Of a stretch of 64,000 nt of DNA, positions 9,824 to 17,328 are shown one piece after another. The DNA comes from Flavobacterium sp. (GTDB lineage Bacteria; Bacteroidota; Bacteroidia; Flavobacteriales; Flavobacteriaceae). The translations under genes and the position numbers were made by a program. The DNA is taken from assembly GCA_016787805.1 (NCBI GenBank), contig JAEUTY010000038.1, positions 62,001 through 126,000 of the forward strand, given 5' to 3'. Position 1 is the stretch's first letter. Every line of letters begins with the position of its first letter. The notes under the pieces are model-generated. The model worked only from the letters and a program-made list of their open reading frames with translations, was not told the origin of the DNA and did no database searches.

Positions 9824-11036
9824 TTTTATTGATCTTTCTCTCACCCGATGCTTTGTTATTACTGTTGTTATTTCCGTTGTTATTTCCGTTGTTATTTGGG
9901 TTAGGACGTTTTTTGTTTCGGTTTTTGCTTTTCTTCTTTTTGGGTTGATCGAAGCGTGTTAAACTTTCTTGACCCATGGCGTTGTTGAAATCGGCAACAG
10001 GTTCAGTAGTGATTTCGATTGCATAATCTTCTAGTGAAGAAACTCTTTTCTTTTCTTTATTTGAAGCAATAATTTCTTTTACTTGATCAATTTTCAGCAC
10101 ATGCCAATTGGCAAAATTATCGGTGTAAGCAAACCACATTAATCCCTTAAAAATATCTTGTTTTTGACAAATTGCATCGCCTTTTTCAGTATATAATTTG
10201 GTTTCAAAATCAGGAAAATCTTTTAAAGCATCCAAATAAGTGTCTAATTCATAGTTCAAACAACATTTTAATTTTCCACATTGACCAGCTAGTTTTTGGG
10301 GGTTTAACGAAAGTTGTTGGTAACGCGCAGCCGACGTGTTTACACTTCTGAAATCGGTCAACCAAGTCGAACAACATAGTTCTCTTCCACACGAACCAAT
10401 TCCGCCCAAACGAGAAGCTTCCTGACGAAAACCAACTTGTTTCATTTCAATTCGTGTGCTGAATTCTTTTGCAAAATCTTTAATCAACTGACGAAAATCG
10501 ACACGATCATTGGCCGTGTAATAAAAGATAGCTTTTGAACCATCGCCTTGAAACTCGATGTCAGACAATTTCATTTCTAAATTCAATGCAATTGCTAACT
10601 CGCGTGCTCTTACTTTCATCGGTTCTTCTTTATCGCGTGCTGCACTCCAAATATCTATGTCTTTTTGCGATGCTTTTCGGTAAATTTTTGCAATTTCAGA
10701 GCTAGTGTGATTGACGCCTTTTTTCTTCATTTGAATTTTTACCAATTCGCCTGTGAGCGTGACAATTCCGACATCATGACCAGGTGAAGCTTCAGTAGCT
10801 ACAATATCGCCAATGCTTAAGGTGAGTTTTTCGGTATTTCGGTAAAATTCTTTTCGTCCGTTTTTGAAACGCACTTCAACGCAATCAAACGGCGTTTCAC
10901 CATTGGGTAAATTCATGTTTCCTAACCAATCAAAAACCGTCAATTTGTTGCAGCTATCGGTGCCGCAAGCCCCGTTATTTTTACATCCTCTTGGTGTGCC
11001 GTCTTTAGCACTCGTAGAACAGTTTGTACAAGCCAT
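9807..11036 (-). CDS. ricT: PSP1-domain protein, RicT (YaaT)-like
   Basis: The 409-residue protein contains the PSP1 C-terminal domain typical of RicT/YaaT. In Bacillus RicT forms an Fe-S containing complex with RicA and RicF that affects RNA processing. Conserved cysteines are in GGIGSCGRELCCSTW (about residues 215-229) and GQCGKLKCCLNYE (about 252-264). Bacteroidota members have extra parts that are visible here: a Cys-rich N-terminus (C3, C6, C18, C24, C29) and a basic low-complexity tail rich in Lys/Arg with NNNGNNNG repeats after about residue 365. RicA and RicF are not in the window. The job in this phylum is unknown. Co-location with gldH and PBP1A suggests an envelope or RNA role but does not prove it. 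Confidence 0.85.
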   Translation of the reverse strand: MACTNCSTSAKDGTPRGCKNNGACGTDSCNKLTVFDWLGNMNLPNGETPFDCVEVRFKNGRKEFYRNTEKLTLSIGDIVATEASPGHDVGIVTLTGELVKIQMKKKGVNHTSSEIAKIYRKASQKDIDIWSAARDKEEPMKVRARELAIALNLEMKLSDIEFQGDGSKAIFYYTANDRVDFRQLIKDFAKEFSTRIEMKQVGFRQEASRLGGIGSCGRELCCSTWLTDFRSVNTSAARYQQLSLNPQKLAGQCGKLKCCLNYELDTYLDALKDFPDFETKLYTEKGDAICQKQDIFKGLMWFAYTDNFANWHVLKIDQVKEIIASNKEKKRVSSLEDYAIEITTEPVADFNNAMGQESLTRFDQPKKKKSKNRNKKRPNPNNNGNNNGNNNSNNKASGERKINKNENKK

Positions 11037-11208
11037 AATATATAGTGATGTTGCTTAATTGCAACTTAAATTCATAAAACGATGAATTGGTAAAGATAGT
11101 ATTTTTATAAAATAAATTCCAATTAAAAAATCCCAAAAAACAAACTCCAAATCCCAACCTTTTTACTGTTGAAATATGGAGTTTAAAATATTGAAAATGT
11201 GATGTTTT

Positions 11209-11439
11209 TTAAGTTTCTTTCACTGTGATAATGTGAACAGGGCACGCTTTTACCGCCAATTCACAATTTTCTACTATGGTATGATCGGGCGATTTTAACG
11301 TGTGAAATCCTTTGGTGTTGGCGGATTTTAACAAAACTGATTTTCCGTCTTTTTTAGACATTTGAAATTGTCCTGGCGCCATTTCAACACAGTAGTTACA
11401 ACCGATGCATTTGTCTCTTTGAAGCGTAACAATGACCAT
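11209..11439 (-). CDS. Small ferredoxin, 4Fe-4S type
   Basis: The 76-residue protein has cysteines in CIGCNYC (residues 12-18) and in NCELAVKACP near the C-terminus, consistent with one 4Fe-4S cluster of monocluster ferredoxin type. It starts inside the stop codon of the U32 gene (TAATG, 1-base overlap), so the two are translationally coupled. Ferredoxins are electron carriers. The context suggests it supplies electrons to the U32/TrhP-like enzyme, which is inference. The following 170 bases before ricT hold no gene, only AT-rich sequence with short TCCAAATCCCAA-type repeats. Confidence 0.85.
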   Translation of the reverse strand: MVIVTLQRDKCIGCNYCVEMAPGQFQMSKKDGKSVLLKSANTKGFHTLKSPDHTIVENCELAVKACPVHIITVKET

Positions 11440-12680
11440 TAGTTTTCTACGATTTTATACATTTTGTCGGAAAGACGAATTCTGAAAGGCATTTTCATCG
11501 TACAACTATCGCCTTTGGTTGCTTTTTCTGAATTGACATCATTAACAAAAAAATCCTCTAAAACCAATTCTTGTGCGCCAGTACTTGGACCAGTAATTAG
11601 AATTTTATCGCCTTTTTTGATATCGTATGCTTCAATTTTGAACTCGGCGATATTCGATTTTGGGAAATAATGAACGCCTTTGCCCACATACACTTTTTTC
11701 TGAGTAGCACTCGAACCTGGATTATCCGACCATTCGCCTAATTTTTGTCCGAGGTAATAGCCACTCCAAAATCCGCGATTATAAACGGTTGCCAATGCTT
11801 CCATCCAAACCGATATTTTTTCTTTAGTGAATGTTCCTTCGTAGTACGAATCAATTGCCTCGCGGTAGGTTTTGATGACGGTTGCCACATAATCTGCAGC
11901 GCGTCCACGACCTTCAATTTTCAATACTTTGATGCCCGAATCGATGACTTGATCTAGGAAATCTAACGTACATAAATCTTTGGGAGACATCATGTATTCG
12001 TTGTCAATTTCGATTTCAAAACCACTTTCTTGGTCGATAACAGTGTATTTTTTACGGCAATTTTGCTTGCAAGCACCACGATTGGCTGATGAATTGTGCG
12101 AATGCAGACTCAAATAACATTTTCCGGAAACGGCCATACACAACGCACCGTGACCAAAGATTTCAATTTCCACTAAATTGCCACTCGGTCCTTTGATTTG
12201 CTCTTTTTCGATGTCGTCGGTAATTTTCTTTACTTGACGCAAACTCAATTCACGTGAAAGCACAATCGTATCGGCAAACATGGCGTAGAATTTTACGGTT
12301 TCAATATTAGTAACATTCAATTGAGTTGAAATATGTACTTCGATTCCCATAGTTCTTGCCGACATAATCACCGCTTGATCTGAAGCAATAACGGCTGTAA
12401 TTCCAGCTTCTTTGGCTTTGGTTAAAAGTGTTTTTACAATCGACAAATCGTGATCGTAAATAATGGTGTTTAATGTCAAGTACGTGCGAATGTTTTTTTC
12501 GTTGCAACGACGCGCAATTTCAGGCAAATCATCCAAAACGAAATTCACCGTGGCACGTGCGCGCATATTCAATTGTTCCACACCAAAATAAACCGAATCA
12601 CAACCATTATCTAACGCCGCTTGCAATGATTCGAAGTTGCCAGCCGGAGCCATCAATTCTATTTTTCCTGAAGTCGTCAT
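11439..12680 (-). CDS. Peptidase U32-family protein, TrhP-like (tRNA U34 hydroxylation)
   Basis: The 413-residue protein belongs to family U32. It begins with ELMAPAGNFESLQAALDNG (TIM-barrel start) and carries the U32 signature EIFGHGALCMAVSGKC near residue 180. Four cysteines (GALC, GKC, GAC, QNC) probably hold an Fe-S cluster. The C-terminal 85 residues form the small U32_C beta-barrel. E. coli TrhP (YegQ) and B. subtilis TrhP1/P2 are U32 proteins that make 5-hydroxyuridine at tRNA position 34 using prephenate. TrhP-like function fits because a TrhO-like gene is directly upstream (1-base TAATG overlap). Proteolysis, the family's historical label, is unlikely. The exact U32 subgroup (TrhP, RlhA or UbiU/V-like) is inferred from context. 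Confidence 0.85.
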   Translation of the reverse strand: MTTSGKIELMAPAGNFESLQAALDNGCDSVYFGVEQLNMRARATVNFVLDDLPEIARRCNEKNIRTYLTLNTIIYDHDLSIVKTLLTKAKEAGITAVIASDQAVIMSARTMGIEVHISTQLNVTNIETVKFYAMFADTIVLSRELSLRQVKKITDDIEKEQIKGPSGNLVEIEIFGHGALCMAVSGKCYLSLHSHNSSANRGACKQNCRKKYTVIDQESGFEIEIDNEYMMSPKDLCTLDFLDQVIDSGIKVLKIEGRGRAADYVATVIKTYREAIDSYYEGTFTKEKISVWMEALATVYNRGFWSGYYLGQKLGEWSDNPGSSATQKKVYVGKGVHYFPKSNIAEFKIEAYDIKKGDKILITGPSTGAQELVLEDFFVNDVNSEKATKGDSCTMKMPFRIRLSDKMYKIVEN

Positions 12681-14038
12681 TAGCTAATAATTTTAAATAA
12701 TTTATCGGACAAACGCACACGGAATGGCACTTCAAAAGTTACTTTGTCTCCTTTTTTTGCCAGAGAATTTTCGGTGCCATTAACGAGCATTTTTTCTAAA
12801 ACTAATTGCTCGTTTCCAGTAGTTGGACCCGAAATTAAAATGGTATCGCCTAAGTTTAATTCTTGATTTTCAATGATGAACAATCCCACTTGCGCTTTTA
12901 CATAATAATGTTCGGCTTTACCCAAAAGCACTTTTTTGACTTTTATTTTCTGACGAATATCTCTAGTTTCATGCGCTTTCGCTAAAGGTTGATCCGACAA
13001 TTCGCCCGAATGTTTGAACTTCAATTTTTCTGATTTTCCCTTGCGGAAGACTTTATTGCCGACTTGTTTTCCTCTTCTTAATTTGATTTGTTCGGCCAAT
13101 GGAAGATGTGTGATTTCTAAACATTCGGTTGAACAACAATTTTCCATTGCAGCCTTACATTCGTCGCATTGAATGAACAATAAATGACAACCGTCGTTCA
13201 AACAATTGGTGTGATTGTCACACGGTTTTCCACATTGATGGCATTGCGAAACAATATCGTCGGTAATGCGTTCGCCCAAACGATGATCGAACACGAAGTT
13301 TTTACCAATAAACTTGCTTTCCAAACCTTCTTCTTTGATTTGTTTGGCATAATTGATAATTCCGCCTTCCAACTGGAAAACATTTTTAAAACCTTGGTGC
13401 TTGTAATACGCCGAAGCTTTTTCACAGCGAATTCCACCAGTGCAATACATCACTAAGTTTTTATTTTCTTTGAAGTCTTTGAGTTGCTCGTTGATGATGG
13501 GTAAACTTTCTCTAAAAGTCTCTACATCGGGAGTAATTGCGCCTTTGAAATGACCAATTTCACTTTCGTAGTGGTTTCTAAAATCAACCACAATCGTATT
13601 GGGATCTTCTAAAATAGCGTTGAATTCTTTGGCTTTTAAATGCACACCAATGTTGGTTACATCAAACGTCTCGTCGTTCAATCCGTCGGCTACAATTTTG
13701 TCGCGAACTTTCACCGTTAATTTTAAAAATGAATGATCGTCGTGTTCCACAGCTACATTCAAGCGAATGCCTCGCATGAATTCGTAGGCTTCTAAAGTTT
13801 CTCGAAAAGCTTCAAAGTTTTCGGCAGGAACACTCATTTGAGCATTGATACCTTCTTTGGCTACATAAGTTCGACCCAAAGCATCGAGCTTATTCCATTC
13901 GATAAATAAATTGTCGCGAAATTTTTTTGGGTCTTCAATTTTGGCGTACGCATAAAAAGACAACGTGAGTCGCTGTTTTCCGGCTTGATCAATCAGCTCG
14001 GCTCTTTCTTCTGCGCTTAAGGTGTTATACAGTTGCAT
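12680..14038 (-). CDS. trhO: TrhO-like rhodanese (tRNA uridine hydroxylase) with an extra U32_C-like C-terminal domain
   Basis: The 452-residue protein matches TrhO (YceA), the O2-dependent tRNA uridine 5-hydroxylase. It has an N-terminal acylphosphatase-like domain (about 1-110), a rhodanese domain with catalytic-type C199 in YCTGGIRC (about 130-230), and the TrhO Cys-rich domain (CHQCGKPCDNHTNC onward). E. coli TrhO has about 350 residues. Here about 100 more are present, and the last 84 (from about 369) align end to end with the last 84 of the neighbouring U32 protein, about half identical by eye (shared G-K-x-x-H-Y, I-L-I-x-G-P-x-T-G, L-V-L-E, P-F-R-x-R-L-S-D-K). It is the first gene of the trhO-U32-ferredoxin unit. 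Confidence 0.88.
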   Translation of the reverse strand: MQLYNTLSAEERAELIDQAGKQRLTLSFYAYAKIEDPKKFRDNLFIEWNKLDALGRTYVAKEGINAQMSVPAENFEAFRETLEAYEFMRGIRLNVAVEHDDHSFLKLTVKVRDKIVADGLNDETFDVTNIGVHLKAKEFNAILEDPNTIVVDFRNHYESEIGHFKGAITPDVETFRESLPIINEQLKDFKENKNLVMYCTGGIRCEKASAYYKHQGFKNVFQLEGGIINYAKQIKEEGLESKFIGKNFVFDHRLGERITDDIVSQCHQCGKPCDNHTNCLNDGCHLLFIQCDECKAAMENCCSTECLEITHLPLAEQIKLRRGKQVGNKVFRKGKSEKLKFKHSGELSDQPLAKAHETRDIRQKIKVKKVLLGKAEHYYVKAQVGLFIIENQELNLGDTILISGPTTGNEQLVLEKMLVNGTENSLAKKGDKVTFEVPFRVRLSDKLFKIIS

Positions 14039-14139
14039 GCTATAAACGTTTAAGTGAGAATGATGTAACGAACTCTAAATGGAAGAATTCGGGGGCAAAT
14101 ATAATTTGAAAATTTGAAAATGCGTTAATTTGAAAATAA

Positions 14140-14173
14140 AAAGTCTTCCAAAACTCAATTTCTGGAAGACTTT
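14140..14173 (-). terminator. Intrinsic terminator after bacilliredoxin gene
   Basis: A perfect 11-bp inverted repeat (AAAGTCTTCCA / TGGAAGACTTT) is followed on the minus strand by a T-rich run. It lies 22 bases beyond the stop of the bacilliredoxin gene and insulates the trhO unit downstream. Confidence 0.75.
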
Positions 14174-14195
14174 AAAATGTAAAAAATAAACTCTT

Positions 14196-14606
14196 TTAAC
14201 AGAACTCTGCGTAAGCGTCTTTTAAGTTTTCAGCAATCATTTCGGCTGGTCTACCTTCAATATGATGACGCTCTAACATGTGCACCAATTCACCATCTTT
14301 GAACAAAGCCATACTTGGCGACGAAGGTGGAAAAGGAAACATTTCTTCTCTAGCAGCATCAACAGCTTCTTTGTCAACGCCAGCAAAAACGGTGATTAAA
14401 TGATCGGGTTTTTTTGCTCCATCCAAACTCATTTTTGCGCCCGGACGAGCATTTCTTGCCGCACAACCACAAACCGAATTGACCACAACCAACGTGGTTC
14501 CGTCAGCTTTAATGGCGTTTTTAACATCGGAAGCACTATATAAATTTTGAAAACCAGCGTCGGTCAATTCAGCACGCATTGGGTTTACCATTTCTTCTGG
14601 ATACAT
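14196..14606 (-). CDS. BrxA/BrxB-family bacilliredoxin (DUF1094)
   Basis: The 136-residue thioredoxin-fold protein belongs to the YphP/YqiW bacilliredoxin family, which removes bacillithiol from oxidised protein cysteines. The CGC active site is C46-G-C48 in [14 protein letters not shown]. The ATG at 14606 was chosen because family members begin MYPE(D/E). An 18-codon upstream extension from 14660 consists of repetitive intergenic sequence (ATTTTAGATTTTAGA type). Length matches the family. It is a single-gene unit with its own terminator. Bacteroidota of this group make bacillithiol, so the assignment is plausible. Reactivity is inferred from the motif. Confidence 0.9.
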   Translation of the reverse strand: MYPEEMVNPMRAELTDAGFQNLYSASDVKNAIKADGTTLVVVNSVCGCAARNARPGAKMSLDGAKKPDHLITVFAGVDKEAVDAAREEMFPFPPSSPSMALFKDGELVHMLERHHIEGRPAEMIAENLKDAYAEFC

Positions 14607-14729
14607 AATTGTAATTTTAGATTTTAGACTTATGATTTTAGATTTAAAAATCTTGTGCAAAGATAAATAGAAATCTCTTCTGTAAAATCATTCTAATCAT
14701 AAAGATTTGTTATCGTTTAATAGATAATT

Positions 14730-14830
14730 GGGCGTTCCTAGTTGCAGGAAAATAGTTTCACAATCCAAATCAGTGTAGCAACTAGGTCGGGCTTTCCGCA
14801 GTGCACGGCACTTGCTCCAATCCCTAACGC
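14730..14830. repeat. Interspersed palindromic repeat (type 2) in the 304-base gap 14607-14910
   Basis: The gap holds no gene. It contains an element running from GGGCGTTCCTAG to ATCCCTAACGC. Inside are a perfect 9-bp inverted pair, CCTAGTTGC (14737-14745) with GCAACTAGG (14778-14786), and a small AGTGC/GCACT hairpin. The end sequences GGGCGTT and CCCTAACGC and the core TCGGGCTTTCCGC resemble repeats I recall as frequent in flavobacterial intergenic regions. No function is known. Confidence 0.6.
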
Positions 14831-14910
14831 GAACTTGTAGTGCTTAGCAGCATTTCGCTAGAAAATGACACTTATTTCTCTAAAAAAGTTCAGTTTTTAA
14901 TCATTGGTAT

Positions 14911-15654
14911 TTACAGTCGAAACGAAAAACCCAAAGCCCAATAATGATCGGGAGCATTTTCGGTAATTCCAACGCCAGCCGAAGCATCCACCATAAAATT
15001 CGAGCTAATTAAATAGGTAAAACCGCCGTCAAAATTGTGGTTGGCCGTTTGTTGTTGCGGAGCAAAACCAAAAAGTTCAATGTACGAACCTATTTTTTCA
15101 GTAATTGAATAACCTGTTGCAACAGTATAAATAAAAGTAGGTTCAGGCGAAAAACCATCCCATTCAGCACCCAAATTATAACTCAATGACACTTTTTTGG
15201 ATAAGGTGTGTTGCATTACAAAACGAAATTCGGGAGCAAAATACTCCGATTTGAATTCTTTGGAAGCCACGTTGGGCAACGAAATGTGTCCAATAAATGA
15301 CGTTTTTGGAACTATTCCTTTTTGATCGGCAATTTTAATTTTGCAACCAATCAAAATCGGATTAAAACCAGAAACTTTTTCGTTGAAAAGCTTTTCGTGA
15401 GTAAATTCTGTAATCAAACGCAATTCAAAATGGTCATTTACACCGTATTTCCAAAGTGTAGAAGGCAATGTTTGTGTGGTCGAATTAACATCGTTTTTTT
15501 GAACAGAAAAACCAGTTTCTACTTGAAACATTCCTTTTGCAACAAGAGTTGCTGTTTCGGTTTGGTCTGGGCGATCGGTTTGAATAGATTCTTGATTTTG
15601 TGAAAAAATTGTAGTTGAAATGAATAGTAAAAAAAGAGATATTTTAGTTTTCAT
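14911..15654 (-). CDS. Outer-membrane barrel-type transporter (phenol MetA_deg-like family), metal-locus associated
   Basis: The 247-residue protein has a signal peptide ending SQNQES and then beta-strand-rich sequence beginning TDRPDQTETA, a hallmark of the PF13557-type 'transporter' family. It ends in an aromatic F-x-F-R-L segment typical of outer-membrane barrels. The ATG at 15654 is preferred over a TTG at 15672 because that TTG lies within the predicted promoter/operator. It is transcribed divergently from the MntR-type regulator. A perfect inverted repeat overlaps its -10-like (-7) box, so control by that regulator is likely. The natural inference is metal or metallophore passage across the outer membrane. 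No direct evidence identifies the substrate. Confidence 0.7.
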   Translation of the reverse strand: MKTKISLFLLFISTTIFSQNQESIQTDRPDQTETATLVAKGMFQVETGFSVQKNDVNSTTQTLPSTLWKYGVNDHFELRLITEFTHEKLFNEKVSGFNPILIGCKIKIADQKGIVPKTSFIGHISLPNVASKEFKSEYFAPEFRFVMQHTLSKKVSLSYNLGAEWDGFSPEPTFIYTVATGYSITEKIGSYIELFGFAPQQQTANHNFDGGFTYLISSNFMVDASAGVGITENAPDHYWALGFSFRL

Positions 15655-15661
15655 AAATTTA

Positions 15662-15681
15662 TTTTTAGACAAAACTAAAAA
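15662..15681. promoter_or_regulatory. Putative DtxR/MntR-type operator
   Basis: Perfect 7-bp arms TTTTTAG and CTAAAAA are separated by six bases. The repeat covers the minus-strand -7 box of the barrel-protein gene and lies 51 bases before the start of the regulator gene. TTTAG-N6-CTAAA geometry resembles DtxR-family sites, and a near match lies in front of feoA. Confidence 0.55.
15670..15677 (-). promoter_or_regulatory. Promoter -7 box for the outer-membrane barrel gene
   Basis: TAGTTTTG on the minus strand matches the Bacteroidota consensus TAnnTTTG. It is 15 bases upstream of the ATG at 15654 and lies inside the inverted repeat. This means a bound regulator would block it. Confidence 0.5.
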
Positions 15682-15707
15682 ATATTTTACAATATCATTA
15701 AAATAAT

Positions 15708-15715
15708 TATCTTTG
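15708..15715 (+). promoter_or_regulatory. Promoter -7 box for mntR-ZIP
   Basis: TATCTTTG matches TAnnTTTG and lies 17 bases upstream of the regulator's ATG. No clear -33 TTTG is seen at the usual spacing. Confidence 0.5.
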
Positions 15716-15732
15716 ACCTTTATTATTTCAGT

Positions 15733-16380
15733 ATGACCACATCAGAAGAAAACTATATTAAAGTAATTTACCATTTGTCATTGGTTTCACCCAAAGGAGT
15801 CAACACCAATGCTATTGCTGGAATGTTGGAAACCAAAGCATCTTCAGTAACGGATATGTTGAAGAAACTTTCCGAAAAAGAATTGGTTGCGTATCAAAAA
15901 TACCAAGGTGTTACCTTGACTGAAAAAGGATTTCTATCGGCCAAAATGATTGTTCGAAAACACCGTTTGTGGGAAGTTTTTTTGGTAGAAAAGCTACAGT
16001 TTTCTTGGGATGAAGTACATGAAATTGCTGAAGAATTGGAACACATCAAATCGGAATCACTAATTGACAAATTGGATGAGTTTTTGGGCTTTCCTGATTT
16101 TGATCCGCACGGCGATCCCATTCCGAATCGGAGGGGTGAAATCAAAAAAATATCCAAATTATTGCTGTCAGAAGCGGAATTAAATAAAGAATACCAATGC
16201 ATTGGAGTAAAAGATTCCTCTTCTGATTTTTTGAAGTATTTGGACAAGCAGAAAATTGCTTTAGGTTCACTATTGATAGTAAAAGAGAAAGAAAGTTTTG
16301 ACGATACATTAACGGTAGAAATCAATTCGAAAGAAATAACGTTATCCAATAAAATTGCTAATAATTTATACGTACACTAA
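15733..16380 (+). CDS. Metal-dependent transcriptional regulator, DtxR/MntR family
   Basis: The 215-residue protein has an N-terminal winged helix (TTSEENYIKVIYHLS, then the helix-turn-helix around residues 25-60 with KASSVTDMLKKL). Next is the metal-binding dimerisation domain, with HRLWEVFLVEKL and HEIAEELEHIKS carrying His/Glu ligands, and then a C-terminal FeoA/SH3-like domain. Such regulators repress uptake genes when Mn2+ or Fe2+ is plentiful. It is co-transcribed with the ZIP transporter 2 bases downstream, and the feo genes lie close by. Putative operators sit at 15662 and 20508. Whether it senses Mn or Fe cannot be decided from sequence. Databases usually call this type MntR. Confidence 0.9.
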   Translation: MTTSEENYIKVIYHLSLVSPKGVNTNAIAGMLETKASSVTDMLKKLSEKELVAYQKYQGVTLTEKGFLSAKMIVRKHRLWEVFLVEKLQFSWDEVHEIAEELEHIKSESLIDKLDEFLGFPDFDPHGDPIPNRRGEIKKISKLLLSEAELNKEYQCIGVKDSSSDFLKYLDKQKIALGSLLIVKEKESFDDTLTVEINSKEITLSNKIANNLYVH

Positions 16381-16382
16381 TT

Positions 16383-17201
16383 ATGTTTCAAACTATTATA
16401 GACTATTTTGAAAGTATAAACCCGATTTTGGCAGCCTTGTATGCTACCTTATTTACGTGGTTTTTAACAGCATTAGGCGCTTCTTTTGTATTCTTTTTCA
16501 AGAATATGAATCGAGTAATTCTCGACGGAATGCTTGGTTTTACAGGCGGCGTAATGATTGCAGCCAGTTTTTGGAGCTTATTGTCACCAGCCATCGAAAT
16601 GAGTAAAGGCGAAGGTTTTATCAAAGTAATTCCAGCAGCAGTTGGGTTTTTACTAGGTGCTTTATTCATTTTTGGATTGGACAAAATTCTCCCGCATTTG
16701 CACATCAATTTTAAGGAAACTGAGGGTATCAAATCGCCTTGGCAACGCACCACTTTGTTGGTTTTGGCCATTACTTTACACAATATTCCAGAAGGTTTGG
16801 CTGTTGGGGTTTTATTTGGTGGTGTAGCAGCCGGAATTCCAGAAGCTTCAATCGCTGGAGCAGTGACTTTGGCCATCGGAATTGGAATTCAGAATTTTCC
16901 AGAGGGAATTGCAGTTTCTATGCCATTGCGACGAATGGGAATGAGTAGATGGAAGAGTTTTATGTACGGACAATCATCGGCCATTGTTGAACCTATTGCG
17001 GGTGTTTTAGGTGCAGTTGCAGTTACTTTTTTCACGCCGTTATTGCCTTATGCATTGGCTTTTGCTGCTGGCGCAATGATATTTGTAGTAGTAGAAGAAG
17101 TAATTCCGGAAACGCAACAAGACAAGAATACCGACATTGCTACACTAGGATTAATTGGCGGATTTATTGTAATGATGACGTTAGACGTTGCTTTGGGTTA
17201 A
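16383..17201 (+). CDS. ZIP-family divalent metal transporter (GufA-type)
   Basis: The 272-residue inner-membrane protein has about eight hydrophobic helices. The two metal-site helices carry HNIPEGLAVG (about residue 136) and NFPEGIAVSMP (about 172), the ZIP signatures. It should import Zn2+, Mn2+ or Fe2+ into the cytoplasm. The gene begins 2 bases after the regulator's stop, so both are on one transcript. This suggests feedback control by the metal it carries. The GufA-like subfamily has broad specificity. Its 3' end overlaps the stop of the convergent small Feo-associated gene by four bases. Confidence 0.92.
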   Translation: MFQTIIDYFESINPILAALYATLFTWFLTALGASFVFFFKNMNRVILDGMLGFTGGVMIAASFWSLLSPAIEMSKGEGFIKVIPAAVGFLLGALFIFGLDKILPHLHINFKETEGIKSPWQRTTLLVLAITLHNIPEGLAVGVLFGGVAAGIPEASIAGAVTLAIGIGIQNFPEGIAVSMPLRRMGMSRWKSFMYGQSSAIVEPIAGVLGAVAVTFFTPLLPYALAFAAGAMIFVVVEEVIPETQQDKNTDIATLGLIGGFIVMMTLDVALG

Positions 17202-17320
17202 TGACAAGCACAATCGTCGTTGCCACAATTTTTCTTCGGCTTTTTTTTACCAAAGAATTTTTGATACAAAAAAACCAAAGCAACGGCTAAAACGACATAA
17301 ACAAGAATTTGCTGAATCAT
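17198..17320 (-). CDS. FeoB-associated Cys-rich membrane peptide
   Basis: This 40-residue peptide is encoded by an ORF too short for usual cut-offs. It has a single hydrophobic helix (QQILVYVVLAVALVFLY), a basic turn (KKKPKK) and a cysteine cluster at the end (CGNDDCACH). This is the layout of the FeoB-associated Cys-rich membrane protein family (PF12669), found next to feoB in many bacteria and thought to help ferrous iron transport. It is the last gene of the feoA-feoB-barrel-peptide unit, 8 bases after the previous stop, and ends within the stop of the convergent ZIP gene. The metal-binding role is inferred from the cysteines and the family. Confidence 0.82.
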   Translation of the reverse strand: MIQQILVYVVLAVALVFLYQKFFGKKKPKKNCGNDDCACH

Positions 17321-17328
17321 ATACAAAG

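Noticed and set aside
11439-12680. U32 protein as a secreted collagenase
   Set aside because: It has no signal peptide, and the context with a TrhO-like gene and ferredoxin supports a cytoplasmic tRNA-modifying role.
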